A DNA stretch of 28,723 bases from Dictyocoela muelleri (lineage: Eukaryota > Microsporidia), in NCBI GenBank assembly GCA_016256075.1, contig SDVU01000020.1, positions 1 through 28,723 of the forward strand, written 5' to 3'. This document shows positions 1-9,510 of the stretch, one piece after another. A program made the position numbers and the translations under genes. The notes under the pieces were generated by a model. It saw only the letters and a list, made by a program, of their open reading frames with translations, made no database searches and was not told the origin of the DNA. How positions within the stretch are numbered: the first letter of the stretch is position 1; every line of letters starts with the position of its first letter.

Positions 1-562
1 ATAATCTTCGATAAATTCGTAATCTTTTTGATAAGTTTTTCTGATAAGTGTAATATAGAGTTGTGAATCGCATTCTGGAAATGCAATTTTTATTAAGTAG
101 TCTAATTGTTTATTATAGTCAACTAGTTTTTTTTGTATTTTTTTTTATATATGTTTTGGTTTATAATTGATTGTAAAACACTAACAGCAAGTTGGTTTGT
201 CCACATGCATTGTGTGCAGATTTCTTTAATATTTTAGACCATTTATGTATATCCTGTTGTGTTAAGTCCTCTAGGCCTGAGAATGTCTTAGTTAATTGGA
301 GACTGTTTCTCGAATCAGGAGAGAAGTTGAAGTAATAATTATTGAAATGATGTTCATTATTCGATAAACTAGTTAGATGAAAATTATCCGTGGAATCGTT
401 GATTTATTATAAATGGCGTATGACGTCATAGTGACATATCTGAGAGGAAGATTACTGTATTTAATAAAATTTAAATAAAAGGATTTAATAAAGGAATGGT
501 ATTTCATAAATTTACTTAATTGAATTTCTTAAATAGTTTATTATGTAACATTTGTTACATAA
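1..562 (-). mobile_element. Broken LTR retrotransposon fragment, Gag-like, possibly Ty3/Gypsy
   Basis: On the minus strand, positions about 1-390 have codon-like composition and two stretches of 40-60 residues that resemble the helical Gag region of Ty3/Gypsy-type elements. The first is rich in Leu, Lys, Gln and Trp with a spaced Trp-Ser-Lys; the second contains an F-P-E-C and ends at the window edge. Just upstream on the same strand, near 540-562, is TGTTACATAACA, a start typical of LTRs, inside a short palindrome, so 400-562 could be part of a 5' LTR. The element runs off the left edge. It is broken, with at least one interruption visible, and looks old. The family assignment rests on resemblance only; a decayed host gene is the alternative. 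Confidence 0.33.
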
Positions 563-919
563 CAGACTAATCAAAATTACTTAATCTGAAACAACACATT
601 TAACGTGAAACAATTTGTTTATACTTGAAACAACAAGGACACGACAGTGACAAATCGACAAAAAGGTCATTTCGACTGAAAAACGGAGTGTAGTTTTTTT
701 TTGGATCATTTAATTATGTTTTTTCCGGAGGTTGGATGCAGAATATTATACTGAATAAATATATAAAAAATAAATAAGTTATAATAAAAAAAAACAATTT
801 AAAGATTTAAATTCTTGAACTAAATTTCTATTAATTCTAAAATGCTCAAAAAAAATATGCCACTTGTTATATTAATAACAAAATATTTAATATTCGGCAC
901 GATTTACTGTTAAAACTTC
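563..919. other. Unassigned AT-rich spacer
   Basis: No open frame, repeat or inverted structure was recognised between the retrotransposon fragment and the first Merlin remnant. Some of the left part of this stretch may be the untranslated 3' flank of that transposase. Confidence 0.5.
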
Positions 920-1560
920 TTTTCGTCTTTTTATTTTAAGCTTAATCTCGTTATGAAAAGATTAATAACCTGCGTATTGACACTAGTCTCATCATTAATA
1001 AACGTATACCTATGACATACCGTTCCAGGATCTTCAGAATAGTACTTTAAATTAGCATAGGCGCCGTGTTCATCCATTGTACATTAGTGTTTGTACAAAC
1101 CTGATTACTAATAATCAGAACTAGTGTTTCCTGCTTTTTATTCTTAATTATTGTTAAAAACATATATTTATTCGAGTACCAAATTCGATGCTGCATATAG
1201 CATCGGTTCAACTGCAAGGAGGGCATCACGATGCGATTTTACTCTAAAATTCTACATTGTTTATCTATTTTAACAACAACGTGCAGACATCAATTTATTA
1301 TTTGTGAAGTTATGAGCTAGTATTTTGCTACAAATATTTTTGATAACCTTCAATATAGTATTTTTTAGTAATTTAGACTGACTTTTATGCTGTAAATTAG
1401 CTGTCTACTCGTGTATTTTAAAATTATTCTTACAATGAGTCTAAGCTCGCTTCTAAAACCTTTAAGGAAGTAAATTTACGAATAGAACTATATTTCTTGT
1501 AATTCGTGAATTTTGTATTAAAACATCGACATGCAAAAAAATCAAGATCTTTTTATTTTT
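920..1560 (-). pseudogene. Merlin/IS1016-like DDE transposase remnant (copy A)
   Basis: The minus strand carries the C-terminal half of an IS1016/Merlin (DDE_Tnp_IS1595-type) transposase split over at least two frames. Reading from 1270 down: an IDKQCR stretch where the family has its first catalytic IDE motif (about 1250-1268); KQETLVLIISNQV, matching the R-x-x-TL-x-x-II block (about 1100-1140); then MDEHGAYANL, matching the TD-x-W-x-x-Y block with the second Asp kept (about 1049-1077); then the H-R-Y-T-F-I-N and VNTQVINLF stretch equivalent to VNHSxxFV and the GVHTNxIE block, ending in basic residues near 925. Upstream to 1560 the match is weak and may be the N-terminal domain. Frame changes and stops make it non-functional. 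No terminal inverted repeats were found. It is far more decayed than the copy at 25911-27096. Confidence 0.6.
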
Positions 1561-1974
1561 TACAAATTTTAAAGAGTTCCCACAAACAGTACAAGATTAT
1601 TCGCGGGATAACAGTCCAGTATACATCCAATATTTTATAAGAACGATTTGATTAGGCGAAATTTTTTTTTTTTTTCGAATTCGTAAATGGTTACCATAGG
1701 GGTCCCAAAAAAAATTAAATGGAGAACAGATAATGAACTAGAGTCATTAAGGTACAGATAAAAACTTATCCGTTTTTTTTTATAAAAAAATTCTCAATGT
1801 CGAAAAAAAGAATCGAAAAAAATTAATATAAGCTAATTTAAGATCAAAAAAAAATTTCAATAAAAAAAATTTAAAAAAAAATTAATATAAAAAAAATTTA
1901 AATAATTTAGTATTTTTGTATAAAAAGGCAATTAAAATTGATTTAAAACAGAAATTTTATTGTAATCAAAATTT
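1561..1974. other. Homopolymer-rich AT spacer
   Basis: Runs of A and T dominate, for example 1661-1675 and 1795-1915. A short open stretch at 1715-1760 could encode IKWRTDNELESLRYR, which resembles nothing certain. No gene or repeat is supported. Confidence 0.5.
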
Positions 1975-2170
1975 TTTATTAATATTAATAATAAAATAAT
2001 ATCAATAATATCAATATTAATATAAACATTATATTATTAATATTGATATTATTGATATAAATTTATTATTAATATTGATAATATTAATATTATTAAAAAT
2101 ATTAATAATATTATCAATATTAATATTATTATTATATTATTCATATTATTATTATTAATAGTTTTATTAT
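1975..2170. repeat. AT-only palindromic simple-sequence tract with two long hairpins
   Basis: Nearly 200 bases consist almost only of ATT, AAT and GATATT-like words arranged as two adjacent inverted repeats. The first pairs about 1997-2020 with about 2030-2058 (arms built on ATATCAATAATATCAATATT). The second pairs about 2064-2090 with about 2100-2130 (arms built on ATTAATATTGATAATATTA). Such tracts can extrude cruciforms. It directly abuts the foldback element that follows. Confidence 0.75.
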
Positions 2171-2177
2171 TAATCTC

Positions 2178-2500
2178 ATAAGCCACTATTTTTGTTTAAA
2201 GTTTCATTGAGGGCCCCGATTTTTGGTGTATTTTATAAAAATACTTCCTCCGTTTAGAATAGTTAAAATAAAAATTAAAAATTAAAAACGAAAAGAATCA
2301 GTTAAAATATCATAAAAGATTTACATACTGATTTTTCATGAAGGAAAACATCAGTATGTATATTTTCCATGATATTTTTTTTACTTATTTTATTCGTAAT
2401 TTTATTTTTATTTCTTTTTTTGACCATTAAAAACAGGAGAGGTATTTTTTGCAAAATACACACAAAATTAGCCCTCTCTAAAACTTTAAAAAATAAAACT
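2178..2500. mobile_element. Foldback/MITE-like inverted-repeat element, about 320 bp
   Basis: The two halves are inverted copies over almost the whole length with the centre near 2340. Outer words TTTAAAGTTTCATTGAGGG (left) and CCCTCTCTAAAACTTTAAA (right) pair, followed inward by GGTGTATTTT / AAAATACACAC, ACTTCCTCC / GGAGAGGT, and at the centre TACATACTGAT / ATCAGTATGTA. No coding capacity. It is probably a non-autonomous DNA element; the parent family is unknown. A shorter relative lies at 3366-3490. Confidence 0.75.
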
Positions 2501-2559
2501 AATAATAAATAAAAACAAAAAATAATAAATAAATATTTTAAAATGTTAGATGTAATAAA

Positions 2560-3290
2560 AAGTTTCTTTCATCACCATATCATATAAATTTATTCATAGA
2601 TTTCTTTTCATCATAAATATTACTAGAAGTTTATAGTTTATCTTCACTTCGAGCCTGCATAGGGACGTTTCGTTTTATAGCCGCCAAATTCGATTCAATC
2701 GTTTGTGTATGTACACCACTATTGGATAGAATAATTTATTATGATTTACTGATTCGTGTTATATGCCTCATTATTTATAGATCTATAAGATATTAATCGG
2801 CAGAAAAAATAAATGGCTTAAACTCTATCTTTTTATCAATACTAGTAATTAAGATATGTGTCTTTTTGTCGTAAATTTCAATTAAGATAACTTCCTTTAA
2901 AATGTTATCTCAACCATCACGAAAACTATCGCCATCAACAATCCCACCAATATTATTTTTTCTCTTTCCAAATTTTTACTTCATCGCTATAATTATTATG
3001 TTTATTACACCTATTCGAAAAGAATTATTATTAAACCTCTGTCTACACTTACATGATAAAGTTTAAATTATTTCCAATAAAAATAATTAATTTTTTTAAT
3101 CTCCTCGCAATCTGCTCAATGTTTAAATTTCCTAACCAATAATAAATAATAGTGAAAATAATTTAAATATCAACTTTTATTTTTAAAAAGAAGAGGGGAA
3201 AAAAACATAGAAAATGAATATTGAAAGTATCCAGAGTTTCAACGCAACGTATTATTATTTTCAATGGATACATTTACGATACGCCGTTTG
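2560..3290 (-). pseudogene. Merlin/IS1016-like DDE transposase remnant (copy B)
   Basis: Read on the minus strand from 3290 to 2560, the domain order is that of an IS1016/Merlin transposase. About 3240-3060 holds FFLKIKVDI, IIYYWLGNLNIEQIARRL, the N-terminal helical part where the family has a hydrophobic I-x-Y-x-W and a helix-turn-helix. About 2995-2925 holds a DEVKIWK followed by NNIGGIVDGDSF, matching the catalytic DEs/t block and the Lys-Tyr-x-x-Gly-Arg block. About 2718-2660 holds GVHTQTIESNLAAIKRN and MQARSEDKL, the highly typical C-terminal GVHTQxIE-x-x-W-x-x-xK motif. Several stops and frame changes interrupt it. Terminal repeats were not found, so the ends are approximate. Confidence 0.7.
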
Positions 3291-3365
3291 CATAACGTAT
3301 TGTCATTAGTTTAACGCTTCATTTGGATTTTTTTTCAAAAACCCAAATAATTTCTTTTTGTTTAT

Positions 3366-3490
3366 GACCACTGGGTACCTAAATGTTAGATTTAATGTAA
3401 AAGTTAGACTAGGTTTCTTAATTTTTGTTTTTTTAAAATACAACTAAAATTAGGTACCTAGTCAAACTTTAAACCACTATTTTTATTTTT
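3366..3490. mobile_element. Short foldback/MITE related to the 2178-2500 element
   Basis: ACTGGGTACCTAAATG near 3369 pairs with TTAGGTACCTAGTC near 3450, each containing the GGTACC palindrome. The right end, read inward on the minus strand, goes GTTTAAAGTTTGACTAGG then GTTGTATTTT, matching the left end of the 2178-2500 element (GTTTAAAGTTTCATTGAGG then GGTGTATTTT) in order and spacing. It has no coding capacity. Confidence 0.6.
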
Positions 3491-4084
3491 TTTATGTTTC
3501 AGCGTTTTATAAACTTTGGTTTTTATATTTTAATGATTTTCATATGCATACTAAGGGTTTTTTTAAAAAAAAGTACATAATATTTTATGTCAAAATTGTC
3601 TCATTTGTCCAAATTAGCCTTTTCATCCAATCTAGACAAAACGCATAAATGGATGCATAGATATATAATAAAATTTAAATTTTATCTGTTTTACCAAAAA
3701 TTGTATACCCTAACTCTAAAACCAAATAATTTCATTATTTAAAAATTAATGTGTCTAGCTATTAGCTTCTTTAAAGACACCAGTAATTTGGTGGAGTAAT
3801 AAGAGTAAAAAAATCTTTGGTATACTAAATTTCATGCTTATCGATTTTATCAATTTTTTTAAATTGTTTTATAATTATTGTTTTCTAAATTTTGTTTACC
3901 AAATCTAATAAAAGTATATTAATCAAACAATTTTTATAGAATAAAATTCGATTATTGATCAATATAAAATTTTGTGAATCAATTTAATTTTTAGTTTCCT
4001 TTCTCCTCTAAATTCCTAGGGTCTTTATAGAGTAGTTTCACTATTTTTCATTTAAAGAATGCAAGGAAATTGTGACAAGACTAA
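3491..4084. other. Unassigned AT-rich spacer
   Basis: No open frame or repeat could be identified on either strand. Composition is uniform and stops are frequent in all frames. Confidence 0.5.
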
Positions 4085-4275
4085 GAGACTCTTCTCTCAG
4101 ATTTGTAAGTATTATTTTGTAGAGCATAGAGTAGTTTTCTCATTACAGAAAATCTCAAAATCGAGGAATATATATTATCTCGCGATTTTATAAAATTATT
4201 TAAATGGGAATCATGCACTAAGTACTTTAACTTATCCGTCATACAAATCTGAGGAAAAGTTGTTTCTTCTCATTA
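4085..4275. repeat. Degenerate inverted repeat, about 190 bp
   Basis: CTCAGATTTGTAAGT (about 4099) is the inverse of CATACAAATCTGAG (about 4240). Flanking bases CTTCT and AGAAG-like words extend the pairing weakly outward, and AAAATCGAGG / CTCGCGATTTT forms an inner hairpin near 4155-4190. It may be an old MITE, but arms are diverged. Confidence 0.4.
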
Positions 4276-4749
4276 GAACCATTGCAAGATTTATTATTTA
4301 AATTATAATTAAAAGTAATAAATATGTAAAGTTAATATAAAAATAAATGTATAAGTTCTATGGAAATCTATAATTTTAGTATAGAATCTATTTAATCTAT
4401 TTCATTTATATACCATATTTGTTTTGTCCTCTATCACAGCTGATTTATATCTCGAATGTGGCCGACTTCAGATCTACAGTCGATGATTGTAAATATAGAT
4501 TTGTCGGGGCTAATTCGGAAATTAGATTACAGTAGTAGGCGGTTTATACTCCCAAAGATCTCGCGTATACGACGTTTACACTATAAAATTAGGTATTGTT
4601 ATAATTGAAATATGTTTTTTCAATTACTACATATTAGAATATCGTTTAATTATATTAGTTTATGGTCTAACATTACAATATACCATTTTTTCATAATAAA
4701 AAACGTATATTACGAGTAGTTTTTCTTACATTTGTTTTTTTTTCAAATA
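4276..4749. other. Unassigned spacer with a GC-richer patch at 4440-4580
   Basis: The 4440-4580 patch (with words such as GTGGCCGACTTCAG and GTAGTAGGCGG) is markedly less AT-rich than its surroundings, which suggests remains of coding or repeat DNA. One plus-strand frame stays open for about 30 residues, but no family was recognised. Confidence 0.4.
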
Positions 4750-4835
4750 CTAATTATTTAATGATTTTATTATTTAATTATTCAATTATTCAATTATTTA
4801 ATTATTCAATTACTTAATTGTTCAATTATTTAATT
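4750..4835. repeat. Tandem octamer repeat (TAATTATT/CAATTATT)
   Basis: About ten head-to-tail copies of an 8-base unit alternating between TTAATTAT and TCAATTAT fill this stretch, with a few substitutions such as CAATTACT. It lies about 70 bases upstream of the pogo-like coding remains. Confidence 0.85.
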
Positions 4836-4904
4836 ATTGAAAAATTTTAAATTTTTACTGATTTGTTTACAATCTTTTCTGTGATGAGAAATAAAAAATT
4901 AAGT

Positions 4905-6040
4905 CTATATAAAAATCAGAGATAGCGGATAGAATAGCAGAAAAAAAGCTCAAGTTGTCTGAAGTAACCAAGAAATTCAATATTAGTAACTCCTTTGCAT
5001 TGAATATATTTAACGATCTTTACGATTTGTGAGCATTAAACAAAAAAAATGAAACGTTACTTAATAGAGCAAACTTGAGTAATTTTTCTGAATCAAAATA
5101 TAATGATTTAGATTTTTATCTTAGTATTAAAATATAGCCTGAGAAATATATCAGTAGAAATAAATATACAGGTAATTAAGATATTTCTAAATATTTTTAT
5201 AGAGATTGTGGTAATTTTCAATAAGGTTACCGATTATTAGATCAGAGCGTTTGTTAAGAGAAAAATAGTCTAGTTTTACTTGCATGGTGAATCAACCGGT
5301 GTAGTTTTTTTCAAGTATATGATTTTGAAATATATTTTGATGATAAATAATGTAATATGTCATCAAGGACATTGTTAATATCGATGAGACATGACTTTAT
5401 ATCAAGGAAGGATCTGGTAGGTCATTTGTCTATGACAAAAAAAATGATAAAAAAATGTTAAGGAAAACGAAACTCTAGTAACAATAATGTCACGTAGCTA
5501 CTCTTAGGGTATTGGATTAACCACTTCACATTAGTAAATCAAAAAAAACCTAGAGTATTAAAAATGTTTATTTGGATGTTTTTAATATACTTTATAGAGC
5601 ATAAAAAACTTCATGGTTAACTAGAAATTATTTTTGGAGAGTATATTTCGCGTCTAAATGGAGATCTGATTTTTGAAATACAGAAATGTTTTGATTCTAA
5701 TTGATAATTTTTATGGGCATTTTATAAAAAATAAATAACACGTTAGCTATTATATATTCCCCCTAAATGCACATCTACAATTCAACTTTTAGACATGGGA
5801 ATATTCAATTCATTCAGAACATAATTGAGACAGTGTAGACGAAGTTTCAAATGTATTGTGGAATAATTCATGATTTAAATCATTCGGAAAGCCTTAAAAA
5901 GGTGTACCATATGAATGTTGTTTTATGATTAAAAAATCGCTTAATGCTGTTACAAATTAAACAATCAAGAACTGCTGGAGGCATATCATGTTATTAGATT
6001 ATGAAAATCGTGAAGATATTAGCGCATAATGGCATTTTAT
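4905..6040 (+). pseudogene. pogo/Tigger-like (DDE_1 superfamily) transposase remnant (copy A)
   Basis: The plus strand preserves the pogo/Tc5/CENP-B-type order of motifs. About 4925-5030 encodes DRIAEKKLKLSEVTKKFNIS, the N-terminal helix-turn-helix. About 5275-5300 encodes LHGEST, matching the KLHGES motif of the second DNA-binding half. About 5365-5400 encodes KDIVNIDET, the first catalytic Asp (codon 5383). About 5545-5570 encodes KKPRVLK, where the family has KxxKPRxLK. About 5690-5735 encodes LILIDNFYGHF, the second Asp block (LLxDNxxxH). About 5757-5815 encodes PPKCTSTIQLLDMGIFNSF, equivalent to PPNTTSxLQPLDQGVIxSF with the third Asp. About 5945-5985 encodes VTN then TIKNCWRH, the C-terminal tail. 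Many stops and frame changes separate these blocks. The order and spacing make the assignment strong although no single long frame survives. Confidence 0.8.
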
Positions 6041-6420
6041 CCAAAAAAAATATTTTTTTTCTAACTTTTATTTTTTCGATTTTTTCGTGGGGTATTCTTT
6101 GAAATAGGTTAAAGAAAAATTTCACAACTCTATAAAAATTTTTTGTCTAATGAAAAATAAAAAATTTAAAATTATAAATTAGAAGTAAGAAAAAAATCAT
6201 AAACTTTTATTTAGATTTGTGTTTATAATTTAGAATTCTGAATTCTGAATTTAAAAAAAAATTATAATATTGTAAACGAAAAATACATTTAATTAAAAAA
6301 TAAAGATTATAAATTATAGTAAAAAATAGTAATTTAAAAATTAAAAATTAATTTTCATATTAATTTTTTTTTAGAAATTTTTAATTTATACATTTATTTT
6401 TTATTAATAATCCTAATTGT
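6041..6420. other. AT-rich low-complexity spacer
   Basis: Runs of A, T and TTAAAAATT-like words only. It may include the untranslated 3' part of the pogo-like element, but no terminal repeat was recognised. Confidence 0.5.
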
Positions 6421-6451
6421 GCCGCGTTAAACGCGCGACAAGCAACGCGGC
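6421..6451. repeat. GC-rich hairpin (GCCGCGTT...AACGCGGC)
   Basis: A perfect 8-bp stem, GCCGCGTT with AACGCGGC, closes a 15-base loop holding ACGCGCGACAA. GC-rich words of this kind are very rare in the window. The loop shares the GCGCGACAA core with the hairpins at 7205-7230 and 27584-27598, suggesting a dispersed repeat. Confidence 0.6.
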
Positions 6452-7159
6452 TACCTATTTTACTTTAAATTACACTTTAATTGTAGATTTTTTTTAAATT
6501 TTTCAGGCGAGACGCGTTACATCATGCGAGAAGCCTAACATCTATGCGGGAGACGATAATCACTATATATATTACGAAGAGGTATAAATTATTAACAAGT
6601 AGTCATATCATCAACTGAGGGAATATTATATTTATTTAATTATGCAATTAATAGATTAATTTTAACCTAATAATTGTATTGGTAATGGCTACGTAATGCT
6701 TGACCATGGGATCTATAAATATATTTCTAAAAATATATAAATTTTTTATTTAATAAAATAATAAAAAATGTGGTTATGAATATTTTTAAAAAATAGCTGT
6801 AATACTTATTTTAATTATCAACAATAAAATTTACAATATAAATATTTCAATTAAAATTACTTTTTATACTTAGAATACATATAATTATATTTTTTTTTAT
6901 ATTTTTTTCATAATTCAATATATGATTATTAAATTGTTCTCAAAAAAATAATAAAATGTTATTTGAAATTTCATAAAATTAATCAGATAAAAGTGTAGCG
7001 ACGCATGTTTTGAGTTTCACGTTCGACAATACGTTCACTTAAAAAAATCTAAAAACATCATAACTATTTTATTTAAAACTAACTTTTTAATAAAAAATTT
7101 TAAAATAAAAATTTAAAAAAATTTAAAAAAAAAAAATAAAAAAAAATAAATAATTTATA
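6452..7159. other. Unassigned spacer
   Basis: 6505-6560 contains GC-richer words with a loose direct repeat (ATCATGCGAGAAGC and ATCTATGCGGGAGACG). The rest, especially 6720-7159, is A- and T-run DNA without supportable features. Confidence 0.45.
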
Positions 7160-7240
7160 AAAAATTATGTAATTGATTTCCTGGGAATCGAATCCACTCG
7201 CTATTCGCACGTCGCGCGCTCAGCGTGCGACAATAATCAT
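7160..7240 (-). ncRNA. Possible tRNA-derived (SINE-like) pol III relic
   Basis: On the minus strand GGATTCGATTCC (7184-7195) is one inserted base away from the pol III B-box/T-loop consensus GGTTCGANTCC. Upstream of it GAGCGCGCGACG resembles the D-arm-to-anticodon part of many tRNAs, and a perfect 7-bp hairpin TCGCACG/CGTGCGA (7205-7211 with 7224-7230) precedes it. A full cloverleaf cannot be drawn, so this is not called a tRNA gene. The AT-rich stretch downstream on that strand would suit a SINE tail. Confidence is low. Confidence 0.3.
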
Positions 7241-7379
7241 TTTATTTAATTAATTAAAAGTATTTTTTTTATAAGCGTTTTTAATTTTCATCAGATGAGT
7301 AATTTTTTTAGGGCTGTTGATTTTTTATGACACCATTCTAAAAAACCAGCGAAAAATAAAAACCATTAGGGGTATAAAA

Positions 7380-7680
7380 TTGAAAAAAAAACATTTTACC
7401 TAAAATGCCATTTAGCGCTGAAATGACGTTTCGAAAAAAATCTCTTAAAGAAGTTACAAACGAAACAATCAAATACTGATAGGCAAATCGAGTTATTAGA
7501 TTATGAAAATCGTATAGAAGAGCCCGAAATCGATGAAAAAGTTCTTTTAGAAAGTCTCGATGGTATTTCTGATACAAAATGGTATTTTTATGAAAAATTT
7601 GCTTTAAATGCCGCAGATTAAAAAAAATTATTATACTAGAGGTATCAGCCATTTGAATTTCGCCGCAGTATTCTAACACA
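7380..7680 (+). pseudogene. pogo/Tigger-like transposase, C-terminal remnant (copy B)
   Basis: The stretch from about 7455 encodes EVTNETIKYC, the same C-terminal block as copy A (VTN, TIKNCW), followed after two stops by an open run, QIELLDYENRIEEPEID and onward to NAAD before TAA at 7620-7622. The DNA TTATTAGATTATGAAAATCG is identical at 7493 and at 5991 in copy A, and both copies lie in the same orientation. Everything upstream of the C-terminal domain is missing, so it is a 5'-truncated second copy or a duplication of the end of copy A. Copy B keeps the acidic tail that copy A has lost. Confidence 0.7.
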
Positions 7681-8611
7681 TTATAGTTCGAAATATCTCC
7701 CAGATTTACACAATATTATGAAGAATATTATAAATGGGTATATGTAAATCATTACAAAGGAAGTTTGCATAAATTTTCAATAAAAATAAACTAAATAAAA
7801 TAAATTATTAGTTTAACTTTATATATTTTTTTACTCCGGTGAATTTTATTAGATTTTTTTAATTTTACGTCAAATTTCAAGATTTGTACTGTAAAAGTTG
7901 ATTTCTTACTGTTCATCAAAGAGTGACTTGTAATATAATAAAATTCTTATTTAAAATATTTATTGATTAATTTATGTAGAAATGCAACCAAATTATAAGT
8001 TTTTTAACATATAACTTATCTTCAATGATTTTTTTGTACTTAAACGAGTTAGCTATTCTCATATATTCAAAAAAAATAACATCGATAAAAAATTTAAACG
8101 TGATTTTTAATTGAAATAAGTGTTAAATTGTAGCTATTTTCAGATATATTGATTATAACTTGCGAATTAACACTAATTTCTAATATTAATTTCGTAATTT
8201 TTTTCAACGGTAGCGATATTCTTAAAATAGAAGGTGTTACCTACCCTTTAGAGAAAAAAAATTTTAAATGTCTCATTTATTTTTTATATCAGAGATCAAA
8301 GATTTAATTGACTATATGGAATGCTAATATGTATAAAATATATATAAATACAATTTATTTTATGTATTTTAGTATTGTTACACTAATTCTTTTTGAAATC
8401 TCACTTGGAACATATGAAAATTATCAGTTGGAATTCGTAGACCTTAAAATAATAATTTCATCGCGAATTGAAGTTAATACATATTTTTTTCAGTGGAAAA
8501 TATAAAAATACCAAAAAAAATTTATGTTTCCTATGTAATGTAGGATGACGGACTGAATTTAATACAAAAATAGCAAAATTCTTATAAAAAAAACATTAAA
8601 ATTTTGCCTTT
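7681..8611. other. Unassigned AT-rich spacer
   Basis: A frame at 8308-8505 is open for 65 codons but begins with ATT, is rich in Ile, Tyr and Phe as expected of random AT-rich DNA, and resembles no family. No repeat was found in this stretch. Confidence 0.5.
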
Positions 8612-8676
8612 GTTTAGAAAGTAGACTAAATTAAAATAAAATATATTCAATGAAGTCTACTCTCCGAACAAGAATT
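8612..8676. repeat. Short inverted repeat, about 65 bp, with a related end at 10303-10325
   Basis: TTTGTTTAGAAAGTAGACT at 8615 pairs with AGTCTACTCTCCGAACAAG at 8655. A relative of the right end, AGTCCACACTCCGAACAAT, lies near 10303 in the same orientation. The shared end, read inward, is TTGTTCGGAGNGTRGACT, which suggests a small dispersed DNA element whose parent is not in view. Confidence 0.5.
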
Positions 8677-8929
8677 GATTTCACGATAACAATGAATACT
8701 TTACTTATTACAAATAGAAATATTTACAAGAAGTCGCAAACATTGGGCGGTATAATGGGAAAATAAATTTTTCTTGCTATGTAAGTTTTATTTATTGATT
8801 AGAATGTTACTAATATTATTTCTTATCGAAAATACGTAATATCTCGCGAATATACATAATTTTTATCTTATGAAAATATTTCAAGAATATAAATATATCA
8901 GAATTACCCGTAATACTACTTTAAACATA
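8677..8929. other. Unassigned AT-rich spacer
   Basis: One frame near 8720-8790 stays open for roughly 30 residues (LQEVANIGRYNGKINFSCYV) but matches nothing recognised. Confidence 0.4.
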
Positions 8930-9110
8930 TTTTTAAAGTATTAAAATCGACAGCTTTAGTAAGTAGATATTACTCCATCATTGAAAAACGATTATTTATA
9001 CTGGAATTTTTTCGCACGTTAATATATTATTATACAATACTTCAGAACATAAACATCTCATGTTAGAGGCGCTCTTTAATTCAATATCAATTATTGATAT
9101 GTCTACACCA
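8930..9110 (+). mobile_element. Ty3/Gypsy-type RNase H fossil fragment
   Basis: A plus-strand stretch encodes YYSIIEK followed by a hydrophobic helix and FFRTLIYYY, then INI. This order corresponds to the YS-x-x-EKE-LLAI-x-x-A-x-x-x-FR-x-YL block of the reverse-transcriptase-associated RNase H of LTR retrotransposons. It is an isolated broken piece of an old element with no LTR recognised. The match is by eye, and a chance resemblance is possible. Confidence 0.42.
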
Positions 9111-9149
9111 ATATCCTACTACTTAAACACAATCATAGAGTTATTCACA

Positions 9150-9340
9150 ATTTTTTAGTGCGTGTATAACGATAGAAAGAGGTTTGAATACGGTGATGCT
9201 CTGTTTATAACATTTAATAATTTCGATGGATTTTTGATTTATATGGATGATTCAATAACTTGTGCTTAAGCAGGTTGTAAAACTGCATCCTCTTGGCCGC
9301 ATGTGGCATTAAATAGAGCTATGCAGATTTCCATTTTATA
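9150..9340 (+). mobile_element. Possible reverse transcriptase fossil fragment with YMDD
   Basis: A plus-strand stretch encodes FDGFLIYMDDSITCA, which resembles the catalytic F-x-x-Y-x-DD-I-x-x-S block of Ty3/Gypsy reverse transcriptases, followed by a run ending VALNRAMQISI that resembles the helix after it. It lies downstream of the RNase H-like piece, the reverse of the usual RT-then-RNase H order, so the two probably come from different copies. It is broken and old. Confidence 0.33.
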
Positions 9341-9404
9341 AAAAAAATAATTCATCATTTATAGTTTATATTAAATTGAAAAAATTTTTGTTATATCTAT
9401 AAGA

Positions 9405-9510
9405 AGAGTTTCTCAAACTATTTTGATGTGTCTACCCCATTTATATATTAAAATTTTCCTCGGGACCCCCAAATGTAAAAAATCTCAGAAGTTAAATAAA
9501 AAAAATCAAA
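9405..9510 (+). mobile_element. hAT-like terminal sequence (left-facing end)
   Basis: AGAGTTTCTCAAACT at 9405, then GTGTCTACCCC and CGGGACCCCC, is the typical start of many hAT elements (CAGNGTTTCTCAAACT followed by GTACCCC/GGACCCC words); the usual initial C is an A here. The 8 bases before it are CTATAAGA. A similar end in the opposite orientation terminates at 19308. No hAT transposase motif was found nearby. Confidence 0.5.

Noticed and set aside
1715-1760. Short peptide IKWRTDNELESLRYR as part of a gene
   Set aside because: It is only about 15 residues long with stops on both sides and no recognisable family.
7160-7235. tRNA gene on the minus strand
   Set aside because: Only a B-box-like word and a partial D-arm are present; acceptor and anticodon stems cannot be drawn, so it is listed only as a possible relic.
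7338-7679. 113-codon open frame on the minus strand
   Set aside because: It is antisense to the pogo-like copy B; the plus strand carries the family motifs there.
8308-8505. 65-codon plus-strand frame
   Set aside because: It begins with ATT and has no family resemblance or nearby signals.
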